Assembly: GCF_001424485.1 (NCBI RefSeq)
Contig: NZ_LMQC01000001.1
Span: forward strand, 749,755-813,754
From: Modestobacter sp. Leaf380
GTDB taxonomy: Bacteria; Actinomycetota; Actinomycetes; Mycobacteriales; Geodermatophilaceae
Reading direction: 5' to 3'
Length of the DNA stretch: 64,000 nucleotides
A program made the position numbers and the translations under genes. Positions 56,101-64,000 of this stretch are shown in pieces. The notes below the pieces were generated by a model. The model made no database searches and had not been told where the DNA came from. It saw only the letters and a list, made by a program, of their open reading frames with translations. Each line of letters begins with the position of its first letter. Within the stretch, counting starts at the first letter, position 1.

Positions 56101-57136
56101 CGGGGCCTCCCGGTGGATGGACCTGCGCCCGGCGATCCGCGACCAGTTCGCCACCCGGGTGGAGCTGCGGCTGGGCGAGCCAGGGGACTCCATGCTGGAC
56201 CGGCGCACCGCGGTGAACGTCCCGGCCGGCACCCCCGGGCGCGGGATCACCGCGGACAAGATGCACGTGCTCGGCGCCCTCCCCCGGGTCGACGGCGTGC
56301 AGGAGACCGAGGACCTGGCCGAGGGCGTGGAGGCCACCGTCGGCCGCATCGCCGCCGCGTGGCAGGGGCCGACCGCCCCCGCCGTCCGACTGCTCCCGCC
56401 GGTGGTCACCCACGCCGACCTGCGCGCCGTCCCCGAGCGGGGCTTCGCCGTGGGCATCGCGGAGGCCGACCTGGGCACGGTGCACCTGGACCTGTCCGGC
56501 GACTCGCACCTGGTCGTGTTCGGCGACGCCGAGTCCGGGAAGAGCTCGTTCCTGCGCACCTTCGCCCGCCGGCTGCGGGAGCAGTGCGACCCGGTCACCG
56601 GCGCCAAGATGCTGGTCCTGGACTACCGGCGCAGCCTGCTGGGGTCGGTCGAGGGAGACCACCTGATCGGGTACGCCAGCAGCGCGAACCAGGCCCGCGA
56701 CATGGTCACCGAGGTGGCCGGGGTGATGGCCGGCCGCCTGCCGGGACCCGACGTCACCTCCGAGCAGCTGCGCGACCGGTCGTGGTGGCGGGGCCCCGAG
56801 CTCTACGTGCTGGTCGACGACTACGACCTCGTGGCCGCGGGGCAGCCCAACCCGCTCCTGCCGCTGGTCGAGTACCTGGCCCAGGCCCGCGACGTGGGTC
56901 TGCACCTGCTGGTCACCCGCCGCTCCGGTGGTGCCGGCCGGGCCCTCTACGAGCCGCTGCTGATGCGCCTGCGGGAGCTGTCCACGCCGGGCGTGGTTAT
57001 GTCCGGGGCCAAGGACGAGGGCGCCCTCGTGGGCAACGTCAAACCACAGCCGCTGCCCCCCGGACGGGGGTTCCTGGTCACCCGACGCGAGGGCACCCGG
57101 CTCGTACAGCTGGCCTGGGAACCCCCTGCTCGTTAG
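53168..57136 (+). CDS. eccC: ESX motor ATPase EccC
   Basis: A 1322-residue FtsK/SpoIIIE-type ATPase that drives ESX export. Two N-terminal membrane helices (~40-85), a DUF/stalk region, then three ATPase domains. Walker A of domain 1 is GATGSGKSEL (Lys486), of domain 2 GGPQSGKSTL (Lys842), and of domain 3 GDAESGKSSF (Lys1125). Walker B texts are LLIVCDEFSELL, VFLVVDGWLTL and LYVLVDDYDLV. The first ATPase has a full set of catalytic residues (DEF); the other two look more degenerate at Walker B, as usual. All three domains are in one chain. The GTG has AGGAGG upstream. Confidence 0.96.
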   Translation: MSTVVIRRRPRRDAPELPSGEVVVEPPPELPGPGGRRWQQMLMVLPMLAGAGAMSLMFTQGRGGPLSYLAGGMLGVSALGMVAMTVMNGGGGPGKKEMAEARRQYMRHLALHRRRVRRTAAEQRTAMLYRHPDPAQLWTTAASHRLWERRREHADFGVVRIGLGPQTLATPIVPPQTRPLDELEPMAAAALRRFVRTWSTVPELPVAMAANGFGRVHLRGDVERTRGLARAVLAQLAVHHAPDDVLVAVVAGPEQRTDWEWTRWLPHALHPERSDALGKLRLLTPTVPALEALLEDLLASRPRFDPSGPSAGVTGPHLVVVLDGGETTGSSHLMTEGGVEGVTVLDLTNPPPRLLDRATLVLEVATDGAVLSRTLDGEAPVGRADSLGVAQTEALARQLAPFRLSTGPRGEKAMNVAMGLADLLDISDPYEFDVAQGWAPRPNRDRLRVPIGVGPDGQPIELDIKESAQDGMGPHGLLVGATGSGKSELLRTLVLALAATHDSETLNFVLVDFKGGATFTKLDRLPHTSAVITNLADELPLVDRMTDAINGELLRRQELLRSAGNYSSVRDYERARASGVPLAPLPSLLIVCDEFSELLSAKPDFIDMFVQIGRVGRSLGVHLLLASQRLEEGRLRGLDTHLSYRIGLRTNSAMESRVVLASPDAFELPRAPGHGYVKFGTDPLERFRAAYVSGTHTRSGARRAEGTGAGGATVLEYDTQYLAPPVTVEDVEAGPPAEDADEQVGESLLDVLVDRLDGAGTPAHPVWLPPLKEPPTLDQLLPRLTVDERRGLTVDNPELWGRLQASVGLVDRPLDQRRDPLVLDLAGGGGHAVVVGGPQSGKSTLLRSLVTSLALTCTPQEVQFYCLDFGGGSLSSLRGLPHVGSVAGRRDVDVIRRTVAELQVLVVERENRFAREGIDGMATYRRRLRAGQVQGDPFGDVFLVVDGWLTLRNEFEDLEAAVTDLTTRGLSYGVHVVVGASRWMDLRPAIRDQFATRVELRLGEPGDSMLDRRTAVNVPAGTPGRGITADKMHVLGALPRVDGVQETEDLAEGVEATVGRIAAAWQGPTAPAVRLLPPVVTHADLRAVPERGFAVGIAEADLGTVHLDLSGDSHLVVFGDAESGKSSFLRTFARRLREQCDPVTGAKMLVLDYRRSLLGSVEGDHLIGYASSANQARDMVTEVAGVMAGRLPGPDVTSEQLRDRSWWRGPELYVLVDDYDLVAAGQPNPLLPLVEYLAQARDVGLHLLVTRRSGGAGRALYEPLLMRLRELSTPGVVMSGAKDEGALVGNVKPQPLPPGRGFLVTRREGTRLVQLAWEPPAR

Positions 57137-57175
57137 CATCCCTTGCGACCTGCGTCCCGCGTCGAGGAGGAACCA

Positions 57176-57937
57176 GTGCCCGCAGTCCATGACGGTGGCG
57201 GGGGTCCTGCGACCCCCGGTTGGCTCAAGCCCGCCGACCCGGAGAACTCCCACGACCTGTTCACCCAGGCCCAGGGCATGGGCGTGCGGGTCGAGCCGGA
57301 CGTGCTCAAGACCTTCTCGGCACAGACCGGCGCCGAGGCCGCGGCGTTCAACGCCAACGTCGCCAGCGGCATCGGCTCACTGATGCAGCTGGCCTCCGGC
57401 GTCGGCGCGGGCACCCAGTCCTCGGCACACCTGGCCGGCACGCACGGTGACCGGGTGCAGCAGCTGATGGCCTTCGCCCAGGACGTCGGGGTGGGGCTCG
57501 CCGCCTTCAGCGCCGGGTCCAGCACCATCGCGCTGAACTACGTCGACTCCGACAGCACCCAGTCGGCCACCATGCAGCAGGTGACCTCTGCGTTCGCGCC
57601 CCCGGCGGGCGGCCCGTCGCTGCGCCAGCAGATGGACGCCGCGGCAGCCGAGCAGGCCGAGGTGACCGCCGAGGACCAGGCCGTCATCGACGGCATGGTC
57701 GAGACCCTCGAGCTCCCCGAGCCCACCGACCTGTCCCCCGACCAGGACGCCCCGACCGACGAGGCCGACCCCCGCGCCGGCGAGCAGACCGTCGAGTACG
57801 GGGACACCGGCGACACCTACACCGTCGACCGGAACTACGACCTGGAGGGCCTGGACCCCAACGGCACCCTCGAGCAGATGGGCGCCGACGCCGAGACCGG
57901 GGACGACTACACCGCCCCGCAGCCCGACGACGAGTGA
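57176..57937 (+). CDS. ESX-associated protein with acidic C terminus
   Basis: A 253-residue protein following eccC by 39 bases, with AGGAGG before the GTG. Residues ~20-140 are helical (SHDLFTQAQGMGVRVEPDVL, AEAAAFNANVASGIGSLMQL, MAFAQDVGVGLAAFSAGSST). The pattern resembles a WXG100-type bundle without a W-x-G turn. The last ~80 residues are acidic and disordered (EDQAVIDGMVETLELPEPTD...). It is likely an ESX substrate or chaperone; the family is not recognised. Confidence 0.72.
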   Translation: MPAVHDGGGGPATPGWLKPADPENSHDLFTQAQGMGVRVEPDVLKTFSAQTGAEAAAFNANVASGIGSLMQLASGVGAGTQSSAHLAGTHGDRVQQLMAFAQDVGVGLAAFSAGSSTIALNYVDSDSTQSATMQQVTSAFAPPAGGPSLRQQMDAAAAEQAEVTAEDQAVIDGMVETLELPEPTDLSPDQDAPTDEADPRAGEQTVEYGDTGDTYTVDRNYDLEGLDPNGTLEQMGADAETGDDYTAPQPDDE

Positions 57938-57964
57938 CCCCCCTGCCCTCGGGACGGGGGCACC

Positions 57965-60535
57965 GTGCCCGAGAGTGAGTTCGGCCCGGGGCCGATGGGC
58001 CCCTTCGGGCCCTACGTCGTCGAGCCCACGCCGGTCCCCGAGGGCATGCCGGCCGTCGAGAACCAGCAGATCGAGGAACACGCGGTCGCGCTGAGCCAGC
58101 TCGACGACGGCGCCGCGCGGGCGGCGTCGCAGATGTGGGCCAACGCGGCCACCCTGCTGGACAGCGTGCAGTCGACGCTGCGTTCCCAGGCGATGCCGGT
58201 CCGGGACACCTGGGAGTCCGACGCCTCCGACGCGTTCTTCGTCCACGTCGCCGGTGCGATGTCGAGCCTGGAGCGCTGGTCGGTGGTCGCCACCGACAAC
58301 GCCGCGGTCCTGGACCGCGTGGCCACGGCCATCGACCAGGCGCAGCAGAAGATGACCACGCTGCTGGAGGAGTTCGACAGCCGGCGCACCTCGGTGCTCA
58401 GCGAGCGCACCACCTACGTCTCGGGCTACATGGGCTACCCGGTCCCCATCGAGCCCGACCACGGGGCGGGGCTGGCCGCGGCCAGCGAGGAGTTCACCCA
58501 GCGCTCGCTCTCCGAGGTGATGCGCCCGCTGGAGAACACGCTGGCCGAGGAGGCCTCTGCACTCACCACCGCCGAACGGTGGTCGGGTCCCAAGAACGCC
58601 GCCGTGCCCAGCGCGGAGCAGATCACCGCCCTGCTGCAGCGGGGGGCGCCGGGCGCGCCCGCCGTGCCGGGCGGTCCCGGCGCCCCCGCCGCCCCCAGGA
58701 CCGGTGGCCCCTCGCCGGCAGCACCCCCGCGGGCGCCGTCCGCACCACCGGCGGCGCCACCCACCCCGACCGCACCCCCGGCGCCGCCCGCTCCCCCGGT
58801 GACCGGGACGCTGACCCCTCCCGCGCCCGTGGTGCCGCCACCGCTCGTCCCTGCCGTCGCCCCCGCGCCGGTGATGGCGCCTGCCCCGCAGGCCGTGGTC
58901 GCTCCCGCACCGCCGGCCGGCCTCGGTGCCGCCGCCGCGGCAGCCGCCCTCGGCGCGAGCTCGTTGATGGGCGCCGCCGCGCGCGGAGCGGCGCCTGCAG
59001 CGCCCCCGGCCCCCACGGGCACCTCGGCCGTTGCCCGTGGACCCGCCCCGGCCGCTCCGCCCGCCGGTGGCGTCCCGCAGGCACTGGTCGGCCGTGGCGC
59101 GCCTCCGCAGGCCCCACCGAGCCCCGGCAGCGGATCCGCCGGTGCGCCGCCCGCTCCGCCCCAGCTCGGCGGCCGCACCGCCGGGGCCCCGCCGGCCCCT
59201 CCGCCGACCGGTCGTGGCGGCGTCCCCGGTGCCCCCGGTGGGCCGGGAGGTCCCAGCAACCAGCTCGCGGGTCGCGGCGCGCCCCCGGCGGCTCCGCCGT
59301 CCCCGCCCGGCGGCACCGCGGCCCGCGGACCCGGTGCACCCGGCGCACCGCTGCGTCCCTCGGCACCACCGGCCGCCCCTCCGGGCACCGGCACCCCGGC
59401 GAGTCCCGGCCTGGGCGGCCGGGGCACCCCGCCCGGTGCCCCTCCCGGCGCCCCGGCGCGCTCCGGAGGCACCCCGCCGGCCGCTCCCGGTCGTCCCGTC
59501 GGAGGGAGCCCCTCGGCACCCGGGGCCCCTGGTGGGCTGCAGGGTGCCCGCGGGGGCACCCCGCCCGCACCCCCCGGCTCGGCCCGTCCCGGCACCCCGG
59601 GTGGACCGGGCGCGCCCGCTGGACCCGGTGCCACCGGTCGTCCCGGCGCTCCCGCGGCGCCCGGTGGACCCGGTGCCCGTCAAGGCGCCCCCGGTGCCCC
59701 CGGTGGCGCAGGTGGCGCAGGTCGCCCCGGCGCGCCCGCCGCCCCGGGTTCCCCCGGAGCACGTCCCGGAGCCCCCGCCGCCCCCGGCGCACGCCCGGCT
59801 GCCCCCGCCGCCCCGGGCGGACCCGGCGCCGGTGGGCGTCCCGGTGCGCCCGCTGCCCCGGGTTCCCCCGGTGCGCGTCCCGGCGCGCCGGCTGCACCCG
59901 GCGGGCCCGGTGGCGCCGGGCGACCCGGAGCCCCCGCCGCTCCCGGTGGACCCGGGGCCACCGGCCGACCCGGCTCGCCCGGTGGCCCCGGGCCCCTCGG
60001 ACGACCGGGCACGCCCGGCGGTCCCGGAGCGGCCGGTGGTCCGGGCGGTCGCGGTGGCCTCGGCGCCCCATCCGGTCCCGCCGGGTCCCCCGGGGCTCCT
60101 GGCGGCCGCTCACCCTCCCGTCCCGGCGCTCCCTCCCGTCCAGGCGCCCCGTCCGGCCCGGGAGGCCCGGGAGGTGCGGGAGGTCCGGGAGGTCTCGGCG
60201 GACGGTCGTCCGAGCCCGGCGCACCGCTGCGCCCCGGCACACCCCGTCCGGTCGGCACCTCCGCCGGCGAGGCTCTGCGCCCCGGCAGCGGGCCCGGTGG
60301 CGGTGCCCGCCCGGGCGTCCCCGGCACCCCACCCGCCGGACCGCCCCCGTCGCCGCGCACCCGCCGGCGACCCGACGACGAGGACGGTGCCCCGGTGGAG
60401 AAGGTCGGCGACGCGGAGCTCTTCGACGTGGCCGACTCCGGCGACGGCGTCATCGACCGACCTGCGGAGCGCCGACCCGACCGGCGCCCGGGCCCGGCGA
60501 TCGGTCCCGACGGCCGCGGCCGGGGCGACCGGTGA
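57965..60535 (+). CDS. Large putative ESX substrate with collagen-like tail
   Basis: An 856-residue protein. Residues ~35-215 form a helical bundle with a WXG100/PPE-like turn ([60 protein letters not shown]). From ~215 to ~815 it is almost only Pro, Gly, Ala, Arg and Ser, with long runs of near Gly-X-Y triplets such as [20 protein letters not shown]. The last ~40 residues are charged. It is placed between eccC and eccE, and its stop overlaps the eccE start. A long flexible or collagen-like exported filament is the inference; no family assignment is possible for the tail. Confidence 0.78.
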   Translation: MPESEFGPGPMGPFGPYVVEPTPVPEGMPAVENQQIEEHAVALSQLDDGAARAASQMWANAATLLDSVQSTLRSQAMPVRDTWESDASDAFFVHVAGAMSSLERWSVVATDNAAVLDRVATAIDQAQQKMTTLLEEFDSRRTSVLSERTTYVSGYMGYPVPIEPDHGAGLAAASEEFTQRSLSEVMRPLENTLAEEASALTTAERWSGPKNAAVPSAEQITALLQRGAPGAPAVPGGPGAPAAPRTGGPSPAAPPRAPSAPPAAPPTPTAPPAPPAPPVTGTLTPPAPVVPPPLVPAVAPAPVMAPAPQAVVAPAPPAGLGAAAAAAALGASSLMGAAARGAAPAAPPAPTGTSAVARGPAPAAPPAGGVPQALVGRGAPPQAPPSPGSGSAGAPPAPPQLGGRTAGAPPAPPPTGRGGVPGAPGGPGGPSNQLAGRGAPPAAPPSPPGGTAARGPGAPGAPLRPSAPPAAPPGTGTPASPGLGGRGTPPGAPPGAPARSGGTPPAAPGRPVGGSPSAPGAPGGLQGARGGTPPAPPGSARPGTPGGPGAPAGPGATGRPGAPAAPGGPGARQGAPGAPGGAGGAGRPGAPAAPGSPGARPGAPAAPGARPAAPAAPGGPGAGGRPGAPAAPGSPGARPGAPAAPGGPGGAGRPGAPAAPGGPGATGRPGSPGGPGPLGRPGTPGGPGAAGGPGGRGGLGAPSGPAGSPGAPGGRSPSRPGAPSRPGAPSGPGGPGGAGGPGGLGGRSSEPGAPLRPGTPRPVGTSAGEALRPGSGPGGGARPGVPGTPPAGPPPSPRTRRRPDDEDGAPVEKVGDAELFDVADSGDGVIDRPAERRPDRRPGPAIGPDGRGRGDR

Positions 60536-62292
60536 CCGCGCCTCCCCCGGCGGCCGCCCCGGGCCCGTCCCGACCGGCAGCCACCCCGGCCGACCAGCCC
60601 GTCGCGGCACCGCGCCCGGCGCGCACCGCGCGGCACGCCGGCCCCGCCGGTGCTGACGCCGGTGCCGTGCTGCGGGCCCCGCGGGCGGCAGCGGCACCCC
60701 AGGGCGCGGTGCTCCCGCCCCCGGCGGCAGCCCAGCACCTCGCCGAACCCGCCCCCGCATCGCGGCCGGTGCCCGGTACGGCCGCGGTGGACGCGCAACC
60801 GGCCCCTGCTGCGCTCCCCCCGATGCCCTACGGCGCACGCCGGGCAGCCGCCTGGGAGGGCACCGCCCACCAGGTCGGCAGCCCACAGGCCGGCGACCTG
60901 CTGACCACGGTCACCCAGGACACCGGCACCGGGCTCGCCGCCGGGGCGGCGGACACCGCGGCCGCAGTGGTCGCCGAGGAGGCGGCCGCCCCGCAGGCGG
61001 AGGCCGCCGCAGCTCCCCAGGGCGCGGCCGTCGCCGCCCTGGACAACGCTGTGGCCGCGCCGGACGGCGACGTGCCGACCCGTCCCCGGCCGACCCGGCC
61101 GGTCCGCCGCCGCCGGCCGTGGACGGTCGGCGGCCTGCACGTGCTGCAACTGGTCGTCTGGGAGGCCGCGGTGGCCGCCGTGTTGACGGTGCACCGCCAG
61201 TCGCCCGCCGTGCTGGTCCCGGTCGCCGTCGTCGCGACGCTCGCGGTGCTGCTCACCGCCGTCCGGGTGCGGGGCAGGTGGCTGCACCAGTGGCTGGGAC
61301 TGTGGCTCCGCTTCCGGGCGCGCCGCCGCTCGGTCGCCCTCGGCGGGCCCGGCGACACCACCGCCGACGTCGCCCGCACCGTGCTGGACTCCCTCGCCCG
61401 GGGCAGCAGCCTGGGCCTGCTGAGGGTGGGCGACGACGAGGTCGGCACGATCGTGCACACGACCGGTCTCAGCGTCCTGGTCGAGACCAGCCCCGAGGGC
61501 GGCGACCCCACCGCCGAGGCCACCCGGACCCTGCCCCCGCTGACCGCCCTGCTGCCCCCCGTCGAGGACGACGACGCGACGGTCCCGGCGTTGGCCGTCC
61601 AGCTGCTGGTGCAGACCGTGCCCGCCCCGGCATGGGCGGGCGCCGACGACCCGGCGGCGTTGTCCTACCGGCAGCTCACCGGCGGCACGGTCCCGGCCCG
61701 GCGGCGCTGCTGGGTCGCCCTCCAGGTCGTCCGCCGCCCTGACGACGACGGCACCGCCGACCTGGAGGCTCCCCTGGTCAACGGCCTGCGCCGGCTGCGC
61801 CGCCAGCTGGAGCGCGCCGGGCTGCGGACCCAGGTGCTCGGGCCCGACGACCTGGCCGCGGCCCTGATCGGCGTCGCGGGCCTGGAGGCCGGCCCCCAGG
61901 GCCTCCCACGAGGCGGTGACGCGGCGTTGACCGGCGCGAGGGTCACCGAGACGTGGACCGGTTGGTCCGCGGGCACCGTTGTCCACACGACCTTCCGGCT
62001 GTTGGACTGGCCGTCACTGGAGTCCCCGGCCGGCCAGGAACTGGTCGACCGGCTGGGCACCAGCACGGCAGTGTCCACCACCGTGTCGCTGGCCGCCCGC
62101 CGGGTCTCGGCCGACCAGGTCGAGCTCGCGACCTCGCTGCGGGTCGTCCTGCCGGGGTCCGCCGCGCTGGACGACGTCACCGCACGGCTGCAGGCCGAGG
62201 CCACCTCGTGCGGTGCGCGGGTCGAGCGGCTGGACGGCCGGCAGGCCGCCGGGATGGCCGCTGCCGTGGCGTTCGGGGGGTTCCTCCGATGA
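60532..62292 (+). CDS. eccE: ESX membrane component EccE
   Basis: A 586-residue protein. A Pro/Ala-rich, disordered N-terminal ~190 residues is followed by two membrane helices ([20 protein letters not shown] and [20 protein letters not shown]) and the EccE soluble domain. That domain carries [53 protein letters not shown] and [17 protein letters not shown]. The long disordered head is unusual; most EccE proteins start near the first helix. The GTG overlaps the upstream stop (GTGA) and the stop overlaps the next start (ATGA). Confidence 0.9.
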   Translation: MTAPPPAAAPGPSRPAATPADQPVAAPRPARTARHAGPAGADAGAVLRAPRAAAAPQGAVLPPPAAAQHLAEPAPASRPVPGTAAVDAQPAPAALPPMPYGARRAAAWEGTAHQVGSPQAGDLLTTVTQDTGTGLAAGAADTAAAVVAEEAAAPQAEAAAAPQGAAVAALDNAVAAPDGDVPTRPRPTRPVRRRRPWTVGGLHVLQLVVWEAAVAAVLTVHRQSPAVLVPVAVVATLAVLLTAVRVRGRWLHQWLGLWLRFRARRRSVALGGPGDTTADVARTVLDSLARGSSLGLLRVGDDEVGTIVHTTGLSVLVETSPEGGDPTAEATRTLPPLTALLPPVEDDDATVPALAVQLLVQTVPAPAWAGADDPAALSYRQLTGGTVPARRRCWVALQVVRRPDDDGTADLEAPLVNGLRRLRRQLERAGLRTQVLGPDDLAAALIGVAGLEAGPQGLPRGGDAALTGARVTETWTGWSAGTVVHTTFRLLDWPSLESPAGQELVDRLGTSTAVSTTVSLAARRVSADQVELATSLRVVLPGSAALDDVTARLQAEATSCGARVERLDGRQAAGMAAAVAFGGFLR

Positions 62293-62996
62293 GCCCCCGA
62301 CCCCGGCTGCCCAGCACCGCTCCCGTGGTGCCCCAGGCGCTGGACACCCACCTCGCCGACCTGCCCACGGCCGCGGCGGTCACCCTGCGCACCGGGGGCT
62401 CCGGGGTCGTGCTGGGCACGGCACCCGACGGCGGCACCGCCAGCATCGCGCTCTTCCGGCCCGAACCCACCACCGCCGTGGCCGTCGGCGGCCTCCCGCT
62501 GGCCCAGCTGCTCGCCTTCCGCGCCCTCGCGGTGGGGGCCCAGGTGTCGGTGGAGACCCGCCGTCCCGCAGCCTGGCAGACCTTCGCCAACCTCTCCCCC
62601 GGCGCCACCGGGAGCATCGTCCTGACCCCGCACGCCGACGACGACGCCAACGGCAGCGTGCACACCCCCCGCTTGCTGGTGGTCGACGCGCAGTCCGCGG
62701 CCAGCGCCGAGCCCCGGCGGGTGGGCCGGTGGAGCACGGTGGTCACCGCGCACGACCAGCTCAGCAGCTGGAGCGCACCCCTGCTGGGCACCTGTGACCT
62801 GTCCCTGCTGCTGTCGCCGAGCCTGGCAGAGGCCCGGCTCGCCGCCAGTGCGCTGAACCTGCCCGACGCCGCCCGTCAGCTGGCCGGGCACCCGGCGACC
62901 ACCGTCGTGGTGGCGCACCGTGGCGGCTGGCGGACCGTGGAGGTCGCCCCCACCGACGTCGAACGCTGGCTCATCGGGGGGCTGGAGCGCCGCTGA
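62289..62996 (+). CDS. EccE-linked ESX accessory protein
   Basis: A 235-residue cytosolic protein coupled to eccE by ATGA. It reads AAVTLRTGGSGVVLGTAPDG, AVAVGGLPLAQLLAFRALAV, VGAQVSVETRRPAAWQTFAN and ATTVVVAHRGGWRTVEVAPT. The fold looks like a beta-rich regulatory domain related to the EccE soluble part. No enzymatic motif is seen. Genes of this type follow eccE in several actinobacterial ESX loci; the exact function is unknown. Confidence 0.75.
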   Translation: MSPRPRLPSTAPVVPQALDTHLADLPTAAAVTLRTGGSGVVLGTAPDGGTASIALFRPEPTTAVAVGGLPLAQLLAFRALAVGAQVSVETRRPAAWQTFANLSPGATGSIVLTPHADDDANGSVHTPRLLVVDAQSAASAEPRRVGRWSTVVTAHDQLSSWSAPLLGTCDLSLLLSPSLAEARLAASALNLPDAARQLAGHPATTVVVAHRGGWRTVEVAPTDVERWLIGGLERR

Positions 62997-63005
62997 GCTC
63001 CCGGG

Positions 63006-63401
63006 TCAGTCCGTCTCGAGCAGGGCGGTGTCCTCCCGCAGTCCGCGGACGTCGTCCCGGGGCACCCAGCGCCGCCACACCCCGCGGTCCACCCGGTCGA
63101 AGCCGGCGGCACGGGCCGCCGTCCAGGACCCGCCGGTGGCCTCGACCAGGAGCTCGTCGTCCCGGTCGTCCAGGACCACGACGTCGGCCCCCCGCCAGGT
63201 GCCGACCGTGCGCACCGAGAGGACGGCGTCGCACTCCCGGGCCGGCACCGACCGCACGTGCAGCCCGGGCGCGACCTCCTCGAAGCCCTCCTCGGGAGCG
63301 ACCGAGCGCAGCCGGACCCGGAGGCCCTCGACGGTGGCCTCCAGCGCTGCCGGGTGCTCCTGACCGCGCCAGCGCGCCCGGTGGGTGGCCCAGCCGGTCA
63401 C
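63006..63401 (-). CDS. Immunity protein for the end-of-window toxin
   Basis: A 131-residue protein whose GTG overlaps the stop of the toxin-module gene by four bases (GTGA), the classic toxin-then-antidote arrangement. Text: HRARWRGQEHPAALEATVEG, VLSVRTVGTWRGADVVVLDD, LLVEATGGSWTAARAAGFDR and DRGVWRRWVPRDDVRGLRED. It lines up along its length with the nested protein at 39137-39541 (WQG/WRG, VRT...W[QR]G, G-V-[YW]...P-[DE]-[DE]-V). Expected to neutralise the ADP-ribosyltransferase-like module next to it. Confidence 0.72.
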   Translation of the reverse strand: MTGWATHRARWRGQEHPAALEATVEGLRVRLRSVAPEEGFEEVAPGLHVRSVPARECDAVLSVRTVGTWRGADVVVLDDRDDELLVEATGGSWTAARAAGFDRVDRGVWRRWVPRDDVRGLREDTALLETD

Positions 63402-64000
63402 GGGGCGCCGCCCTCGGGAGCCGTGCCGTCAGGAGCCGGGCCGTCAGGAGTCGGACCCTCGGGAGCCGCATCCGGGTCGACCCGGACGGCCCACAGCCAG
63501 CGGCCGGCGTCCCCGTCCCACTGCGCCCGGCGGCGCTCGGTCCCGTCGGGCGCCATCTCCCAGACCTCGGCCGCGTGCGGCAGCAGCAGGCCGTGCACCC
63601 GGTACTCGCGCACCAGGGAGTCCACGTCGGCGGTGAAGCCGAGGCCGGTGAACGGCTCCTCCTCGACCACCCAGCCGCCGACGGCGTCGCGTCGCTCGTC
63701 GTCCGTGCCGCCCAGCGGGGTGCGGTGCGCCTCGGGCTCCAGCACGGGCCAGCGCAGCACCAGCAGGGTGCCGTCCTCGGCGAGCAGCTCACCGGCACGG
63801 TCCCGCAGGCCCACCGCGCCCAGCAGCGCCTCCGGGGTGCTCAGGTGTGCGGCGTCGTGCAGGTTGTGCACGTAGCCCGACACCCGGCCCGACCGGGTGT
63901 TGATCAGCTCGAAGAGCTCGTCGGCGCTGATCGGCCGCTGGACCAGGGTCGGCAGGGTGTCCGGTTCGCGCAGCCGGTCCTCGACCAGCGTGGGGGCCGC
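63398..64000 (-). CDS. Toxin module gene, ADP-ribosyltransferase-like, N terminus outside window
   Basis: The last 200 residues of a gene entering from the right edge; the frame is open to base 64000. It reads LVEDRLREPDTLPTLVQRPI, SADELFELINTRSGRVSGYV, HNLHDAAHLSTPEALLGAVG, TLLVLRWPVLEPEAHRTPLG, EPFTGLGFTADVDSLVREYR and HAAEVWEMAPDGTERRRAQW, then an Asp/Pro-rich repeat tail (PEGPTPDGPAPDGTAPEG). The blocks match the internal module of the giant frame at 39545-40400. It is therefore either the end of a second polymorphic toxin or an orphan module, followed by its antidote. Confidence 0.7.
   Translation of the reverse strand, partial: AAPTLVEDRLREPDTLPTLVQRPISADELFELINTRSGRVSGYVHNLHDAAHLSTPEALLGAVGLRDRAGELLAEDGTLLVLRWPVLEPEAHRTPLGGTDDERRDAVGGWVVEEEPFTGLGFTADVDSLVREYRVHGLLLPHAAEVWEMAPDGTERRRAQWDGDAGRWLWAVRVDPDAAPEGPTPDGPAPDGTAPEGGAP

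Noticed and set aside
52751-57253. 1500-codon open frame opposite eccC
   Set aside because: Antisense shadow of eccC: no domain, Gln/Gly/Val/Arg-rich text, and it runs across gene boundaries.
57377-61986. Two 768-codon minus-strand frames opposite the collagen-like gene and eccE
   Set aside because: Low-complexity shadow of Gly/Pro/Ala codons; no start site and no conserved motifs.
1-64000. rRNA, tRNA, insertion sequences, phage or integron elements
   Set aside because: I looked for conserved RNA arms, DDE or recombinase motifs and terminal inverted repeats and saw none.

Overview
The window is very GC-rich DNA with almost all codons ending in G or C, many GTG starts and frequent 4-base ATGA/GTGA gene overlaps. 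Together with a type VII (ESX) secretion locus, an EAL/GGDEF protein with a DICT domain and SUKH-3 immunity genes, this points to an actinobacterium. A soil or stone actinomycete such as a member of the Geodermatophilaceae is my inference; no rRNA or tRNA is present to test it. No rRNA, tRNA, CRISPR array or insertion sequence was seen.

Layout. 1-6.8 kb: end of a FIST-domain gene, a MerR regulator with a membrane protein, an ECF sigma factor with a membrane-anchored partner, a broken acetyltransferase, a GntR/membrane-protein operon, and about 1 kb without a credible gene. 7-13.2 kb: six overlapping glycosyltransferase genes in one minus-strand operon. 13.5-18 kb: a proline-rich membrane-anchored protein and a LOV photoreceptor carrying EAL, DICT and GGDEF domains. 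17.9-24.1 kb: protocatechuate branch of the beta-ketoadipate pathway (pcaHGBDC on the minus strand, a divergent IclR regulator, and pobA). 24.1-31.8 kb: a TetR-controlled membrane protein, two coupled members of an unknown ~210-residue family, a GMC oxidoreductase, a 59-residue barrel-like protein, a short acyl-CoA/AMP ligase and a membrane protein.

31.9-46.2 kb is a polymorphic-toxin region. A SUKH-3 immunity gene and two more members of the unknown ~210-residue family face a stop-free 3877-codon reading frame on the minus strand. That frame starts with a WXG100-like export domain and carries a long Ala/Pro/Ser/Thr linker, a YwqJ-type deaminase, a HExxE zincin-like module, an ADP-ribosyltransferase-like module, a papain-like (glutamine deamidase) module and a ~1400-residue membrane/coiled-coil tail. 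Three small immunity-like genes sit inside it in one other minus-strand frame, each directly after a toxin module and each with its own ribosome-binding site. A YrhB-like/SUKH-3 fusion protein is encoded divergently upstream.

46.2-64 kb is an ESX core: a WXG100-like protein, a YbaB-like protein, mycosin, an EsxA/EsxB-type pair, EccB, EccD, two overlapping lipoproteins, EccC, two large putative substrates (one with a collagen-like tail), EccE and an EccE-linked accessory protein. EccA is not in the window. The window ends in a second copy of the ADP-ribosyltransferase-like toxin module with its own overlapping immunity gene, related to the pair buried in the giant frame. The simplest reading is that the ESX machine exports the giant toxin and the downstream modules are a store of toxin/immunity cassettes.
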